Source of the DNA: CAZSSH01 sp964609825
GTDB lineage: Bacteria > Verrucomicrobiota > Lentisphaeria > Victivallales > Victivallaceae
Reading direction: 5' to 3'
DNA: 64,000 bases
Assembly (NCBI GenBank): GCA_964609825.1
Contig: CAZSSH010000004.1
Location: forward strand, 434,001-498,000
This document shows, piece by piece, positions 50,243 to 59,174 of this stretch. Within the stretch, counting starts at the first letter, position 1. Each line of letters begins with the position of its first letter. The position numbers and the translations under genes are program-made. The notes under the pieces are model-generated. The model saw only the letters and a list, made by a program, of their open reading frames with translations, had not been told where the DNA came from and did no database searches.

Positions 50243-51121
50243 ATGAAAAAAATTTATGTGCTGATTTGTTGGTTGATGGCAATCGTTTTTGGCGTATTGT
50301 GGGTAAATAACGCAATCAGCGCATATCGTTTTCATGCTGCGATTGTGGACGGTTCACTTAATGTCGCCAAGGCGTTTCCGGGGATTTGGCCCCGGCTCAA
50401 TTGGACGACGGTGGACGTCTCGACCATTACCACCTTTATCCCGTTTTTCGGGTTTTTGTTGCTCTCTGTCAATTTGCCGCGGCGCAATCACGGTGAGGAT
50501 TGGCCGTTTTTTCACAATTATGAGCGGATGAATATCGCCTTGGGGTTGTTGGGGACGATTTGGGGGATCATTTTAGTCGGGTACTACCCGGAGGGCGAAA
50601 TTTCGGTCAAATCATTAATGATTTGTTTGCATACCGCGATGTTTTCCACATTGATGGCGGTGGCCTGGGTGATGGTGTTTGAGCCTTTGTGCGTGGCGCC
50701 GGTGGTGCGGCTTTATAGGGATCCCTCGCAGGAAATCGACTCATTGGCCGAATTTGTGGATGAATTCAGCACCGCGCTGCAGAGTTCTTCCGTCAATGTC
50801 AACGGTTTCAATCAGGCATTGGAGAAGCTTTCCCCGGAGCTCTCTCACTGGAAGGACACTTTGGAGCTCCAGCGCGTCCAGCAGGCCGAGACCAAAAATA
50901 TTCTTGTCCAACTGACCGACTGCAGCATCAATTTGGCGGCGATTGTCCAAGCCATGCAAATCCGCAATCAAGACTTGGAGAAACGCAATGCCGAATTGTC
51001 TGCGGAAAATACCCAATTTGCTCAGCAAAATCATGATTTAAGCAAACAATTGACCGCGTGTGAAGCCGAAGCGCGCAAATTGCATACGGTCGTCGAGCAA
51101 ATTCAGGCGGCTTTAAAATGA
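50243..51121 (+). CDS. MotA/ExbB-like proton-channel protein with coiled-coil tail
   Basis: A 292-residue protein with four predicted membrane helices at about 4-24, 61-78, 96-114 and 122-146. The third and fourth carry a MotA/TolQ/ExbB-like pattern: LGLLGTIWGIILVG and LMICLHTAMFSTLMAVAWVM. Residues ~175-292 are a long amphipathic, Gln/Glu-rich coiled coil (RNQDLEKRNAELSAENTQFA) that would lie in the cytoplasm. Stop and start overlap the MotB-like gene (ATGA). Such pairs use the ion gradient to drive motion or force across the envelope. It differs from MotA in topology details and tail, and no flagellar or TonB genes are near. Confidence 0.65.
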   Translation: MKKIYVLICWLMAIVFGVLWVNNAISAYRFHAAIVDGSLNVAKAFPGIWPRLNWTTVDVSTITTFIPFFGFLLLSVNLPRRNHGEDWPFFHNYERMNIALGLLGTIWGIILVGYYPEGEISVKSLMICLHTAMFSTLMAVAWVMVFEPLCVAPVVRLYRDPSQEIDSLAEFVDEFSTALQSSSVNVNGFNQALEKLSPELSHWKDTLELQRVQQAETKNILVQLTDCSINLAAIVQAMQIRNQDLEKRNAELSAENTQFAQQNHDLSKQLTACEAEARKLHTVVEQIQAALK

Positions 51122-51897
51122 GCGCCAAGCTTTCAAACGAGCTGCGCAAAAAGCTCTTGAAGCTGCTGCGGGCCAAATCTGCCGAGGAGAGCGATGCCGA
51201 CGAGCTTTTTTCGGTACTGCTGCAAATTTCTCTGGCGGTGATGCTGATTTTTATGATCGCTTTTGTGCTTTACATGTCGGTCACCGGCGGCGACATCCGC
51301 AAAGTGGAGACGATGAAGCAACAATTGCAGACGGCCCGGCAGGACAAACTCATGCAGGCTTTGGATAAAGTAAAGAGCGCGTATAAGATTCGCTACCGTC
51401 TTAATTTTTTTATGGAGGTCAATCCCGCCGACGGCAAAGTTGATTACCTTTTGCGCTCTTTGCTGGACGACCCGGTGCTGGCCAATGAGTACAAACTTGG
51501 CCTCACCGCCGCCATGAGTGATTATGCCGATCTTAAGGCCTTGCGCAATGAGTATTTCAAACAGACCTTGGTGTTTGCTCAAATGACGCCAGATGAATTG
51601 ACTCCGGCCGAAAACAACTGGCTCATCGGTGAAATCGACGGTGCGGTCACGCAGTTGGCGCGTTATCTTGACGGGGTCCAAAACGTCGCTTTGATCGATA
51701 TTCAACAGCGCTTGATCGCCAATCCGGCGCAAATCCGTGATGAGGAGATTAAAAAGTGGATCGATCTTATTAACCGCACCGATGACATCGAGTTGAAGCG
51801 TATGCGCATGGATTGGCTCAACCGTAAGCTGGAAAGTTACGCGCTGGAGCAGTTGACCGAATTTACCCAAATGCCGGTGTGGGGAGGTGCCAGATGA
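51118..51897 (+). CDS. MotB/ExbD-like single-helix protein
   Basis: A 259-residue protein. A basic cytoplasmic N-terminus (~1-25) precedes an acidic stretch ESDADE and one membrane helix (~30-53, LFSVLLQISLAVMLIFMIAF). Asp28 at the start of the helix is where MotB/ExbD carry the proton-binding Asp. The ~200 residues beyond are helical and charged (DKLMQALDKVKSAYKIRYRL) and show no OmpA-like peptidoglycan-binding motif. It overlaps the genes on both sides by four bases. The partner is the MotA-like protein; the periplasmic part may contact the exported protein that follows (inference). Confidence 0.6.
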   Translation: MSAKLSNELRKKLLKLLRAKSAEESDADELFSVLLQISLAVMLIFMIAFVLYMSVTGGDIRKVETMKQQLQTARQDKLMQALDKVKSAYKIRYRLNFFMEVNPADGKVDYLLRSLLDDPVLANEYKLGLTAAMSDYADLKALRNEYFKQTLVFAQMTPDELTPAENNWLIGEIDGAVTQLARYLDGVQNVALIDIQQRLIANPAQIRDEEIKKWIDLINRTDDIELKRMRMDWLNRKLESYALEQLTEFTQMPVWGGAR

Positions 51898-53744
51898 AAA
51901 AACTTCTATTGATTTTGCTGTGGCTGCCCGCAGTCTTGTGCGCCGCCGACCCGGATGTGCTGGTGCGTCAAAATACCAAGACCTTGTCCTCCAAGTTGTT
52001 GCTGGACGATTTTGTGCAAAAATATTTGGCTGCCCCGTTTGATGCCGAGGTCATGCTGTCGGCGATTTTGAGTGACAAAAAAGAGTATCTCAACATCAAA
52101 AACGGCCAAAATTTCGCCCGCAAAAACTTTGATGAGTTGATCAGCCGCGATTTTGCGGCCAAAATCAAACCGCTGTTGAATGAGCTGGAGCGTAAAGAGT
52201 ATGCCTTGACTCCGGAGCAGCTTAAGCAAAAGGTGAACCGCGATTTTAACACCGTTTATCCGGCGGCGCGGATGCGGGCGGTGGCGGACGAAAAAAAGGA
52301 GCTTAACGTCCAATGTTACCCGACACCGCCCGAGGTGGCGACCTTTGACAGCAACGACTTGGCCAAACTCGTCCGCAACCGGTTGCTGGCCAGTCAAGCT
52401 GCGCCGGTGTTTGAGGAAAACAACAATTATCTGCAAAACGAGGCGGTTAAAAAGATCATCGATACCGTCGAGTTGCAAAAACGCCGCCAAATTGATTTTG
52501 TCCGAGATTACAAGTTTGCCGAGAGCGTCAAAACCGCGCCGGAGGCTGCCGCTGTGCTGCAAAGCGCGCTCGAAGCTGAAATCGGTCGTTGGGATTATCC
52601 GGTCAAGTACGGCGTTTTGCCGGTCGCCGCCAAGGAAATTTTGACCCGCTCGGGGCGGATTTTGAGTGAGCGAGCCGCTTTGCTGATTCCGCTTGCGGCC
52701 AAGCTCCCCGATTACGGCAAAATGCTCTCCGCCGATCCGGCCAAATATATGGACGCGGCGGCGGGCAAGCAAGGGTTGTACGACCTTTTTCGGCAAAATA
52801 CGGTCAAAGAGTTGTCGGCCAAATTGGACGTGCCGCTGACCTCCGACAGTTTCTTGGATCAAAAAATGCGCGCTTTTTTTGACAGTGAATACGGTAAAAC
52901 CATCGATCAGATCCGCGTTGGCGCGGTCAAGGATCAGCTTGCCGAGCGTTATCCCGCGTTGGTCAGTGACAAATACCTGCCGCCTGCGGCCGCGATTGAA
53001 ACTTATTACCGCGACGGCAAAGCTTTGCCCGAGCTTGCCCCTCGCGGCGGTGTCGTTTGGAGCGATACCGAGGCGATGAAGAATCAATTATACCGCGAAA
53101 AGTTGGCCGACGGCGTTGTGGAGCTCAAGTTGCAGATGAAGTTGGTCGGTGAGCGCTATGATGAAGTCCTGACCGAGTTTCGTGACAAGGCCTTGCCCGA
53201 AAAGCAGAGCTTTTTGACGCGTCTTTTTGGGCTTAAAGCATCCATGCCTGACTTGGAGAGCATCAAGAGCGCTTACACCAAGAGCGTGTTGAACTCTTAC
53301 CGCGACCAGTCTAAAGTTTTTGATCAGTTGTTTCCCATGACCGAGGCCGAAATCGACAAATCTTCGCGGGCGCTTTTGCAACAGTTGTCGGCGGTGGCCG
53401 TCGAGCAGCAAAAGCCGCAGACACCGCCGGTGCCGGAGCCGGAGAAACAAAAAATCATCCGTTATTACATCAGTGTCGAGAGTGTTGACGGCAATATCGT
53501 CGCCGGGTTTCGCGGGCAAAAATTTATCTGCCCGTTGGATTTGACCAAATATCAGACCGCCGAACCGGAGGTCGTGAAACAGGTCGCCGATGCCGTCCGC
53601 GCGGCGATGGCGAGTGACAAGGAGAAGACCCCCGAAGCGGTCAGAACCGAGATTGAGATCCGGGTCAAGTCGGGCACCGTCTATTACAGTTTTGTGGCGG
53701 ATTTAAGACAGCAGTTAAATGCAAAAGATAAATTGGGAGATTGA
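51894..53744 (+). CDS. Large exported helical protein of the MotAB-like cassette
   Basis: A 616-residue protein with a signal peptide (MKKLLLILLWLPAVLCAA). The mature part is mostly helical and charged, with repeated Lys/Glu-rich stretches. A Pro-rich linker lies near residues ~503-515 (QQKPQTPPVPEPEKQ), and a C-terminal part of about 100 residues contains beta strands (IIRYYISVESVDGNIVAGF, then VKSGTVYYSFVADLR). No family recognised. GGGGAGG precedes the ATG at 51894, which overlaps the stop of the MotB-like gene. It probably works in the periplasm as the load or the wall/outer-membrane link of the channel. Confidence 0.6.
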   Translation: MKKLLLILLWLPAVLCAADPDVLVRQNTKTLSSKLLLDDFVQKYLAAPFDAEVMLSAILSDKKEYLNIKNGQNFARKNFDELISRDFAAKIKPLLNELERKEYALTPEQLKQKVNRDFNTVYPAARMRAVADEKKELNVQCYPTPPEVATFDSNDLAKLVRNRLLASQAAPVFEENNNYLQNEAVKKIIDTVELQKRRQIDFVRDYKFAESVKTAPEAAAVLQSALEAEIGRWDYPVKYGVLPVAAKEILTRSGRILSERAALLIPLAAKLPDYGKMLSADPAKYMDAAAGKQGLYDLFRQNTVKELSAKLDVPLTSDSFLDQKMRAFFDSEYGKTIDQIRVGAVKDQLAERYPALVSDKYLPPAAAIETYYRDGKALPELAPRGGVVWSDTEAMKNQLYREKLADGVVELKLQMKLVGERYDEVLTEFRDKALPEKQSFLTRLFGLKASMPDLESIKSAYTKSVLNSYRDQSKVFDQLFPMTEAEIDKSSRALLQQLSAVAVEQQKPQTPPVPEPEKQKIIRYYISVESVDGNIVAGFRGQKFICPLDLTKYQTAEPEVVKQVADAVRAAMASDKEKTPEAVRTEIEIRVKSGTVYYSFVADLRQQLNAKDKLGD

Positions 53745-53746
53745 TT

Positions 53747-55741
53747 ATGAGATTTCGTCAGGTTCACCTGGATTTTCACACGTCACCGGCGATTGACAAA
53801 GTCGGTGAAGCGTTTGACAAAAAAGCGTTTCAGGCGCGGTTGCAAAAGGCGGCGGTTGACTCAATTACGTGTTTCAGCTTGTGCCACCACGGGTTGAGCT
53901 ACCACCCGACCAAATTTGGCGTCATGCACCCGCATCTCAAGTTTAATTTGTTACGCGCCCAGATTGACGCCTGTCATGAGATTGACATCAAAGTGCCGGT
54001 ATATCTGACCGCCGGGATCAACAACGTCGAGGCCGAGCGTCACCCCGAGTGGCGCGAAATCACAGCCGAAGGCTCCTTTGGCGGCTGGGTCAAGTCACCG
54101 CTGGATCCCGGGTTTAAAAAGCTTTGCTTCAACACCCCTTATTTGGATCACCTCTGCCGGATGATTGAGGAAGCCTGCGAAATGTTTCCCGACAACGACG
54201 GCATCTTTTTGGACATTATTTATCAGGGAGAGTGCTGCTGCGAGGCCTGTCGTAACGGGATGCTCAAGGCGGGGCTCGACCCGCGCAACCAAGAGCACCG
54301 CAAAGATTACTCGGCGCAAGTATTGTTAAAATATTACGCCGCCACCACTGCTGCTGCCCGCAAGCTCAATCCCGAGAACCGGATTTTTCACAACTCCGGT
54401 CACGTCAGCCCTGCGTGGTTGGACCGCTTAAAGTATTTCAGCCACCTTGAGCTCGAGTCATTGCCCACCGGCGGCTGGGGCTACGACCACTTTCCGCAAT
54501 CGGCGGCGTTTGCGCGTAAAACCGGGATGGAGTTTTTAGGGATGACCGGTAAATTTCACTCGACCTGGGGCGAATTCGGCGGGCTCAAGCACCCCAACGC
54601 TTTAAAATACGAGTGCTCAAGCATGCTCGCTTTGGGCGCCAAATGCAGCATCGGCGACCAGCTGCACCCCTGCGGCGAGTTGGACGAGTCAACCTATGAA
54701 GTCATTGGCGCCGCCTACCGCGATGTCAAGGCCAAAGAGGAATTTTGCCGGACGGCGGTCAACGTGGCCGACATTGCGATGATCCCGCAGGAGGCGTTCT
54801 CCCAATGCACCGGTCACGATCAGCATTTTTATGGCGACGTCGGCGCGTCGCGGATTTTGCTTGAGGGGCATTACTTGTTTGATCTGGTTGCCCCCTCAAT
54901 GGATTTCTCGCATTATAAAATGGTGATTTTGCCGGATAACATCGTAATCGATGCCAAGTTGCAAAAGCGCCTCGACCAGTATTTGGCCAAAGGCGGCAAA
55001 CTTCTGATCTACGGCAAAGGCGCGGCGGCGGTCAATGTTGACCTTGGCGGCAAGTTTGAGAACAAGGTTGCGGAGTTTAACCCGACTTATATTAAAATGA
55101 ATGAAAAGTTTGCTCCCGCGTTTTGCACTACCCCGGTGGTGATGTACAGCTCCAACTATCTCTTTAAAGCGGCGGCCAAGTACAGCTTGGGTGATGTTTA
55201 TTTCCCGTATTTCAACCGTACGTTCGAGCACTTTTGCAGCCACCAGCATACGCCTTACCGGACGACGGCATCGGGCTACTCGGCGGGCGCGGTAAAAGGC
55301 AATATTTTGTATTTTGCCTATAACTTTTTTGAGCTTTATTATTACACCGGGTCGGTGGTGCTCAGGGAGTATCTGGACAATATTTTGCGCCAATTTCTGG
55401 CGCAGAATTTGTCGCTCTCGACCAATCTCCCGTCCATGGCCCGTGTGACACTTACCGAGGACAAGGCCAACAAGCGCGCCGTCGCGCACTTTTTGTTTGC
55501 CCCCACGGTCAAGCGCGGGGCTGGGGTGCCGGGCAGCAGTTTCTTTGCCAAGGATGTTGAGGTCGTTGAGGAGTTTGTGCCGCTCGGCAATATTGAGTGC
55601 GAAGTCGCGGTCGCCAAAAAAGTGCGCCGAGTCAAGTTGCAACCCCAAAATACGGAGATTGCGTTTGCCCAGGCCGCCGGCAAATGCAAATTTAAGATTG
55701 ACACTTTCAGCTGCCATCAAATGGCGGTTTTGGAGTTTTAA
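53747..55741 (+). CDS. GHL6-like hypothetical glycoside hydrolase
   Basis: A 664-residue protein. The N-terminal barrel shows QVHLDFHTSP, FSLCHHGLSYHPTKFGVMHP, DGIFLDIIYQGECCCEACRN (acidic residue next to a cysteine cluster) and HNSGHVSP, the layout of the family called hypothetical glycosyl hydrolase 6, related to fucosidase- and galactosidase-type barrels. A beta-galactosidase-trimerisation-like alpha/beta domain follows (~350-500: YKMVILPDNIVIDAKLQKRL), then beta strands. No signal peptide. GGGAGA precedes the ATG at 53747, two bases after the upstream stop, so it is in the same transcript as the MotAB-like cassette. Substrate unknown. Confidence 0.7.
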   Translation: MRFRQVHLDFHTSPAIDKVGEAFDKKAFQARLQKAAVDSITCFSLCHHGLSYHPTKFGVMHPHLKFNLLRAQIDACHEIDIKVPVYLTAGINNVEAERHPEWREITAEGSFGGWVKSPLDPGFKKLCFNTPYLDHLCRMIEEACEMFPDNDGIFLDIIYQGECCCEACRNGMLKAGLDPRNQEHRKDYSAQVLLKYYAATTAAARKLNPENRIFHNSGHVSPAWLDRLKYFSHLELESLPTGGWGYDHFPQSAAFARKTGMEFLGMTGKFHSTWGEFGGLKHPNALKYECSSMLALGAKCSIGDQLHPCGELDESTYEVIGAAYRDVKAKEEFCRTAVNVADIAMIPQEAFSQCTGHDQHFYGDVGASRILLEGHYLFDLVAPSMDFSHYKMVILPDNIVIDAKLQKRLDQYLAKGGKLLIYGKGAAAVNVDLGGKFENKVAEFNPTYIKMNEKFAPAFCTTPVVMYSSNYLFKAAAKYSLGDVYFPYFNRTFEHFCSHQHTPYRTTASGYSAGAVKGNILYFAYNFFELYYYTGSVVLREYLDNILRQFLAQNLSLSTNLPSMARVTLTEDKANKRAVAHFLFAPTVKRGAGVPGSSFFAKDVEVVEEFVPLGNIECEVAVAKKVRRVKLQPQNTEIAFAQAAGKCKFKIDTFSCHQMAVLEF

Positions 55742-55784
55742 TTAAAAAAAATGAAAAAAACCGGTCGAAAAACGTAAAAAACAC

Positions 55785-55813
55785 TTGAAATCGCCATTGA
55801 TTTGGTGTATATT
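55785..55813 (+). promoter_or_regulatory. Promoter of pckG
   Basis: TTGAAA (55785-55790), 17 bases, TATATT (55808-55813). Together with GAGGA before the ATG this is one of the best promoter/start combinations in the window. Confidence 0.75.
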
Positions 55814-55870
55814 TTCATGATTACCTTTTTTGGCGGGTAAGAAACCAACAATAAAACGAGGATAAAAACG

Positions 55871-57703
55871 ATGGTAAAGCATTTGAATGCGATTCCGACC
55901 AAGCATGCCGCTTTGGTCAAGTGGGTGGAAGACTGGGCTAAGGTTTGCAAGCCCGAAGGCATCTACTGGTGTGACGGCTCCAAGGCCGAATATGACAGAC
56001 TTTGCAACGAGTTGGTTGACTCCGGTCTGGCCAAGCGTTTGAACACCGCCAAGCGTCCCAACAGCCTGTGGTTCCGCTCCGATCCGTCGGACGTCGCCCG
56101 CGTCGAAAACCGCACCTACATCGCTTGCGAAAAGCAGGAAAATGCCGGTCCGACCAACAATTGGATCGACCCCAGCGTCCTCAAAAAGACCATGATGGAT
56201 CTCTATGAAGGTTGCATGCAGGGCCGCACCATGTACGTGATTCCCTTCTCCATGGGCCCCATTGGCTCCAACATCGCCAAAATTGGTGTTGAGCTCTCCG
56301 ACTCCGCCTATGTAGTCATCAATATGGATATCATGACCCGCGTCGGCACCAAAGTTTTGGACGTGTTGGGCGACAAAGGCGAATTTGTCAAGTGCATGCA
56401 CTCCGTCGGCAAGCCGCTTGCCAACGGCGAAAAAGACAACGGTGTCTGGCCTTGTGCTCCGTTGGACAAAAAATACATTGCTCATTTCCCGGAAACCCGT
56501 GAAATCTGGTCCTTCGGCTCCGGTTACGGCGGCAACGCGCTCCTCGGCAAAAAATGCCTCGCGCTGCGCATCGCTTCCGTCCAGGCCCACGACGAAGGCT
56601 GGTTGGCCGAGCACATGCTCATCCTCAAGCTGACCAACCCCGCCGGCAAAGTCAAATTTGTCGCCGGTGCTTTCCCGTCTGCCTGCGGTAAGACCAACCT
56701 CGCCATGCTTATCCCGACCCTCCCGGGCTGGAAAGTCGAAACCGTCGGTGACGATATCGCCTGGATGAAGTTCGGCAAAGACGGCAAACTCTACGCCATC
56801 AACCCGGAAGCCGGTTTCTTTGGCGTGGCTCCCGGCACCAGCATGCAGTCCAACCCCAACGCGATGCACTCCTGCGAAAAAGACACTATTTTTACCAACG
56901 TCGGGTTGACCGCTGACGGTGATGTGTGGTGGGAAGGCATCGGTTATCCGGCCCCCGGCAAGCTCACCGACTGGAAGGGCAACGTCTGGGATCCGGCCAC
57001 CGCCACCAAAGAAGACAAAGCCGCCCACCCCAATGCCCGTTTCACCGCCAAAGCGGAAAACTGCCCGGCGATCGCCGCCGAGTGGCAGGACCCCGCGGGT
57101 GTGCCGATTGACGCCATTCTCTTTGGCGGCCGTCGTCCCTCCACCCTCCCCTTGGTCTATCAGGCCAAGGATTGGGAGCATGGCGTATTCATCGGCTCGA
57201 CCGTCGGCTCGGAAATCACCGCCGCCGCTTTGGACCTCAAGGCCGGTACCGTCCGTCGCGACCCGTTTGCGATGCTGCCCTTCTGCGGTTACCACATGGG
57301 CGATTACTTTGCCCACTGGTTGGAAATCGGCAAAAAGACTTCTGCTGACAAGTTGCCCAAAATTTTCTGCGTCAACTGGTTCCGCAAGAGCGCCGAAGGC
57401 AAGTTCATGTGGCCGGGTTTCGGCGACAACAGCCGTGTTTTGGCGTGGGTCTTTGACCGCTGCGACAACACCGGCAAGTCCGTCGATACCGAAATCGGCA
57501 CCATGCCCGCCGCCGATGCGATTTGCCTCAAAGGCATCGAAGATCAGGTCAGCGCCGCCGATATGGCCGAGCTCCTCAAGGTCGACAAGGCCGGCTGGCA
57601 GCAGGAACTCTCGATGATCAAAGAACATTACGCCAATTTTGGCGACAAGCTTCCCGCCGCCCTCAAGGCCCAGTGCGAAGCTTTGGAAAAGCGTTTGAAG
57701 TAA
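55871..57703 (+). CDS. pckG: Phosphoenolpyruvate carboxykinase (GTP)
   Basis: A 610-residue enzyme interconverting oxaloacetate and PEP with GTP/GDP. The GTP-type family is shown by PNSLWFRSDPSDVARVE, the hypermobile-loop and kinase motif FPSACGKTNLAMLIPT, VGDDIAWMKFG, INPEAGFFGVAPGTSM and FGGRRPSTLPLVYQ. The coding sequence uses C-ending codons more uniformly than its neighbours, a sign of high expression. It stands alone between a strong promoter and a bidirectional terminator. In anaerobic fermenters it fixes CO2 on the way to succinate, or serves gluconeogenesis; which applies here is not visible. Confidence 0.97.
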   Translation: MVKHLNAIPTKHAALVKWVEDWAKVCKPEGIYWCDGSKAEYDRLCNELVDSGLAKRLNTAKRPNSLWFRSDPSDVARVENRTYIACEKQENAGPTNNWIDPSVLKKTMMDLYEGCMQGRTMYVIPFSMGPIGSNIAKIGVELSDSAYVVINMDIMTRVGTKVLDVLGDKGEFVKCMHSVGKPLANGEKDNGVWPCAPLDKKYIAHFPETREIWSFGSGYGGNALLGKKCLALRIASVQAHDEGWLAEHMLILKLTNPAGKVKFVAGAFPSACGKTNLAMLIPTLPGWKVETVGDDIAWMKFGKDGKLYAINPEAGFFGVAPGTSMQSNPNAMHSCEKDTIFTNVGLTADGDVWWEGIGYPAPGKLTDWKGNVWDPATATKEDKAAHPNARFTAKAENCPAIAAEWQDPAGVPIDAILFGGRRPSTLPLVYQAKDWEHGVFIGSTVGSEITAAALDLKAGTVRRDPFAMLPFCGYHMGDYFAHWLEIGKKTSADKLPKIFCVNWFRKSAEGKFMWPGFGDNSRVLAWVFDRCDNTGKSVDTEIGTMPAADAICLKGIEDQVSAADMAELLKVDKAGWQQELSMIKEHYANFGDKLPAALKAQCEALEKRLK

Positions 57704-57726
57704 TTCAAATACTGTTTTCAAATACC

Positions 57727-57760
57727 AAAAGGCAACCGGATTTTTCCGGTTGCCTTTTTT
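57727..57760. terminator. Bidirectional terminator between pckG and the ArsR gene
   Basis: A 14-base stem (57727-57740 with 57745-57758) built on GGCAACCGGA with A- and T-runs on both sides. Confidence 0.92.
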
Positions 57761-57790
57761 ATTTGCTTACGCGATGTTTTTTTCTTTTAG

Positions 57791-58126
57791 TTATTCGGCA
57801 GGCTCGGCGGGCGGCATGGCACAGCCGTGGTAGCGTTTGCGCATGCAATTTAGGATGGTGACCGCGTTTTCGGCGGCGATTTTGTAGAGGATCCGGCGGC
57901 CGGTGCGGCGGCTCGCGATGATGCCCGCGAGGCGCATTTTATTCAAATGCTGCGACACCGCGTTTTGCTGCCCCTTGACTCCCTCGACGATTGCGTTGAC
58001 TTCGGTTTCGCCGTGGATGTCGAGATACTCCAAAATTTGCAGACGCTGCGGATTGCCGATGATTTTGATGATGTCGGCCATCGACTCGATAAATTCGACC
58101 GGTAAATGTTGTTTAGCGTGACTCAT
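57791..58126 (-). CDS. ArsR-family winged-helix regulator
   Basis: A 111-residue repressor-type protein. The core is GNPQRLQILEYLDIHGETEV, the recognition helix QNAVSQHLNKMRLAGII and the wing SRRTGRRILYKI. The metal motif CVC of classical ArsR is absent. Two cysteines lie in the C-terminal helix region, Cys94 and Cys102 (NCMRKRYHGC), which could form a thiol or metal sensor. AAGGAG precedes the ATG. It is the last gene of the minus-strand cluster, overlapping the adaptor gene by 14 bases. Given the sulfur-handling fusion upstream it may respond to sulfide/persulfide or metal stress (inference). Confidence 0.88.
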   Translation of the reverse strand: MSHAKQHLPVEFIESMADIIKIIGNPQRLQILEYLDIHGETEVNAIVEGVKGQQNAVSQHLNKMRLAGIIASRRTGRRILYKIAAENAVTILNCMRKRYHGCAMPPAEPAE

Positions 58127-59174
58127 AATAATCTCCTTGCCGGACGCCCGAAATAATTTTGACCAATCCCGCTCTATCGGGCGCGGTCCGCACGGGTTGC
58201 CGGATCACTTTATCGTTATGTTTGATGTTTAAATACTCCAATTGTCCAACTCGGCTGACACTGTCGGCGGGAATCAGCAGTGCTTCTTCCGTCCCGGTAA
58301 CAATCCGGACGACCGCAAACATACCGGGCATAATTTGATCGGTGTCGCCCAGCAGACAGCCGTTGATGGTAAACGTGCGGCTGTTGACATCCACCGCCGG
58401 GATGATTTCTTTGATTTGAGCTTTGAGCTGACGGTGCAGCGCCCCAATGGTAATGTCCATGGTTTCGCCGATTTTGATGCTAGCGACCAGAGTCTCGCGA
58501 ATGGGAATTTTGATCTGAAGTTTGGTCGGGTCAAAAAAAGTGAGGATTGCTTTTTGCGGCGTGGCAAGGTCGCCGGGGTCATTGAAACGCTCGGCGACCA
58601 CCCCGTCAAAAGGAGCGGTAATCCGGGTATAGGATAGATTGATTTCGGCATTTTCCAAGACATGTTTGAGCATAGCCACTTCGGCGCGCGAGGCGTTGAG
58701 GGTGGTTAAGGACTCCTCAAAGGTGCGCCGGGCGATGGCGTTATTGGTAATGAGTTGCTCGTTGCGCTTAAAGTCACTTTCGGCAAACTCTAGGCGGCTC
58801 CGGGCGGCTTTGAGGTTTTCCTGAGCGCTGTTGACCGCGGCAACGAGATCGCGGTCATCAAGCTTGATCAAAAGTTCCCCCTGCTTGACATAGTCGCCTG
58901 ACCGGACTTTGATCTCCAAAATCCGCGCCGCCGGCAACCGCGAAATGACATCGATGGTTTCGCGGCTCTGAACGGTGCCGACGGCGGTGTAGACGATGGG
59001 GACGGTTTGCGCTTTTAGTTCGACAAACTGCATGGCGGGCGGGGCCGGGAGTGCTCGTTCGCCGGGCGGGATTTTGCCGTCCTGATTGAGCGAGCCCGCC
59101 TGATAGAGCATCGACCAAACAATAAAGGCGCTGCCGGCAAGGATAAAAGAGACAAATAAGAGTTTACGCTTCAT
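58113..59174 (-). CDS. RND efflux periplasmic adaptor (membrane fusion protein)
   Basis: A 353-residue adaptor of the HlyD/AcrA type with an N-terminal membrane anchor (KLLFVSFILAGSAFIVWSML). A lipoyl-like half (VGTVQSRETIDVISRLPAAR) leads to a helical hairpin (~115-190, NLKAARSRLEFAESDFKRNE). The second lipoyl half and barrel follow (YTRITAPFDGVVAERFNDPG, RTFTINGCL). It links the inner-membrane pump to an outer-membrane channel, which is not in this window. The ATG at 59172-59174 lies within the last codons of the pump gene (11-base overlap). The cargo cannot be read. Confidence 0.9.
   Translation of the reverse strand: MKRKLLFVSFILAGSAFIVWSMLYQAGSLNQDGKIPPGERALPAPPAMQFVELKAQTVPIVYTAVGTVQSRETIDVISRLPAARILEIKVRSGDYVKQGELLIKLDDRDLVAAVNSAQENLKAARSRLEFAESDFKRNEQLITNNAIARRTFEESLTTLNASRAEVAMLKHVLENAEINLSYTRITAPFDGVVAERFNDPGDLATPQKAILTFFDPTKLQIKIPIRETLVASIKIGETMDITIGALHRQLKAQIKEIIPAVDVNSRTFTINGCLLGDTDQIMPGMFAVVRIVTGTEEALLIPADSVSRVGQLEYLNIKHNDKVIRQPVRTAPDRAGLVKIISGVRQGDYYESR

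Noticed and set aside
50243..53744. Zorya anti-phage system (ZorA/ZorB)
   Set aside because: The pair is MotAB-like with a tail, but the cytoplasmic tail is short, the MotB-like protein lacks the peptidoglycan-binding domain and no ZorC, ZorD or ZorE effector follows.
55742..57721. 659-codon open frame antisense to pckG
   Set aside because: pckG has strong codon bias favouring C-ending codons, which opens the opposite frame. The Gly/Val-rich product shows no family.
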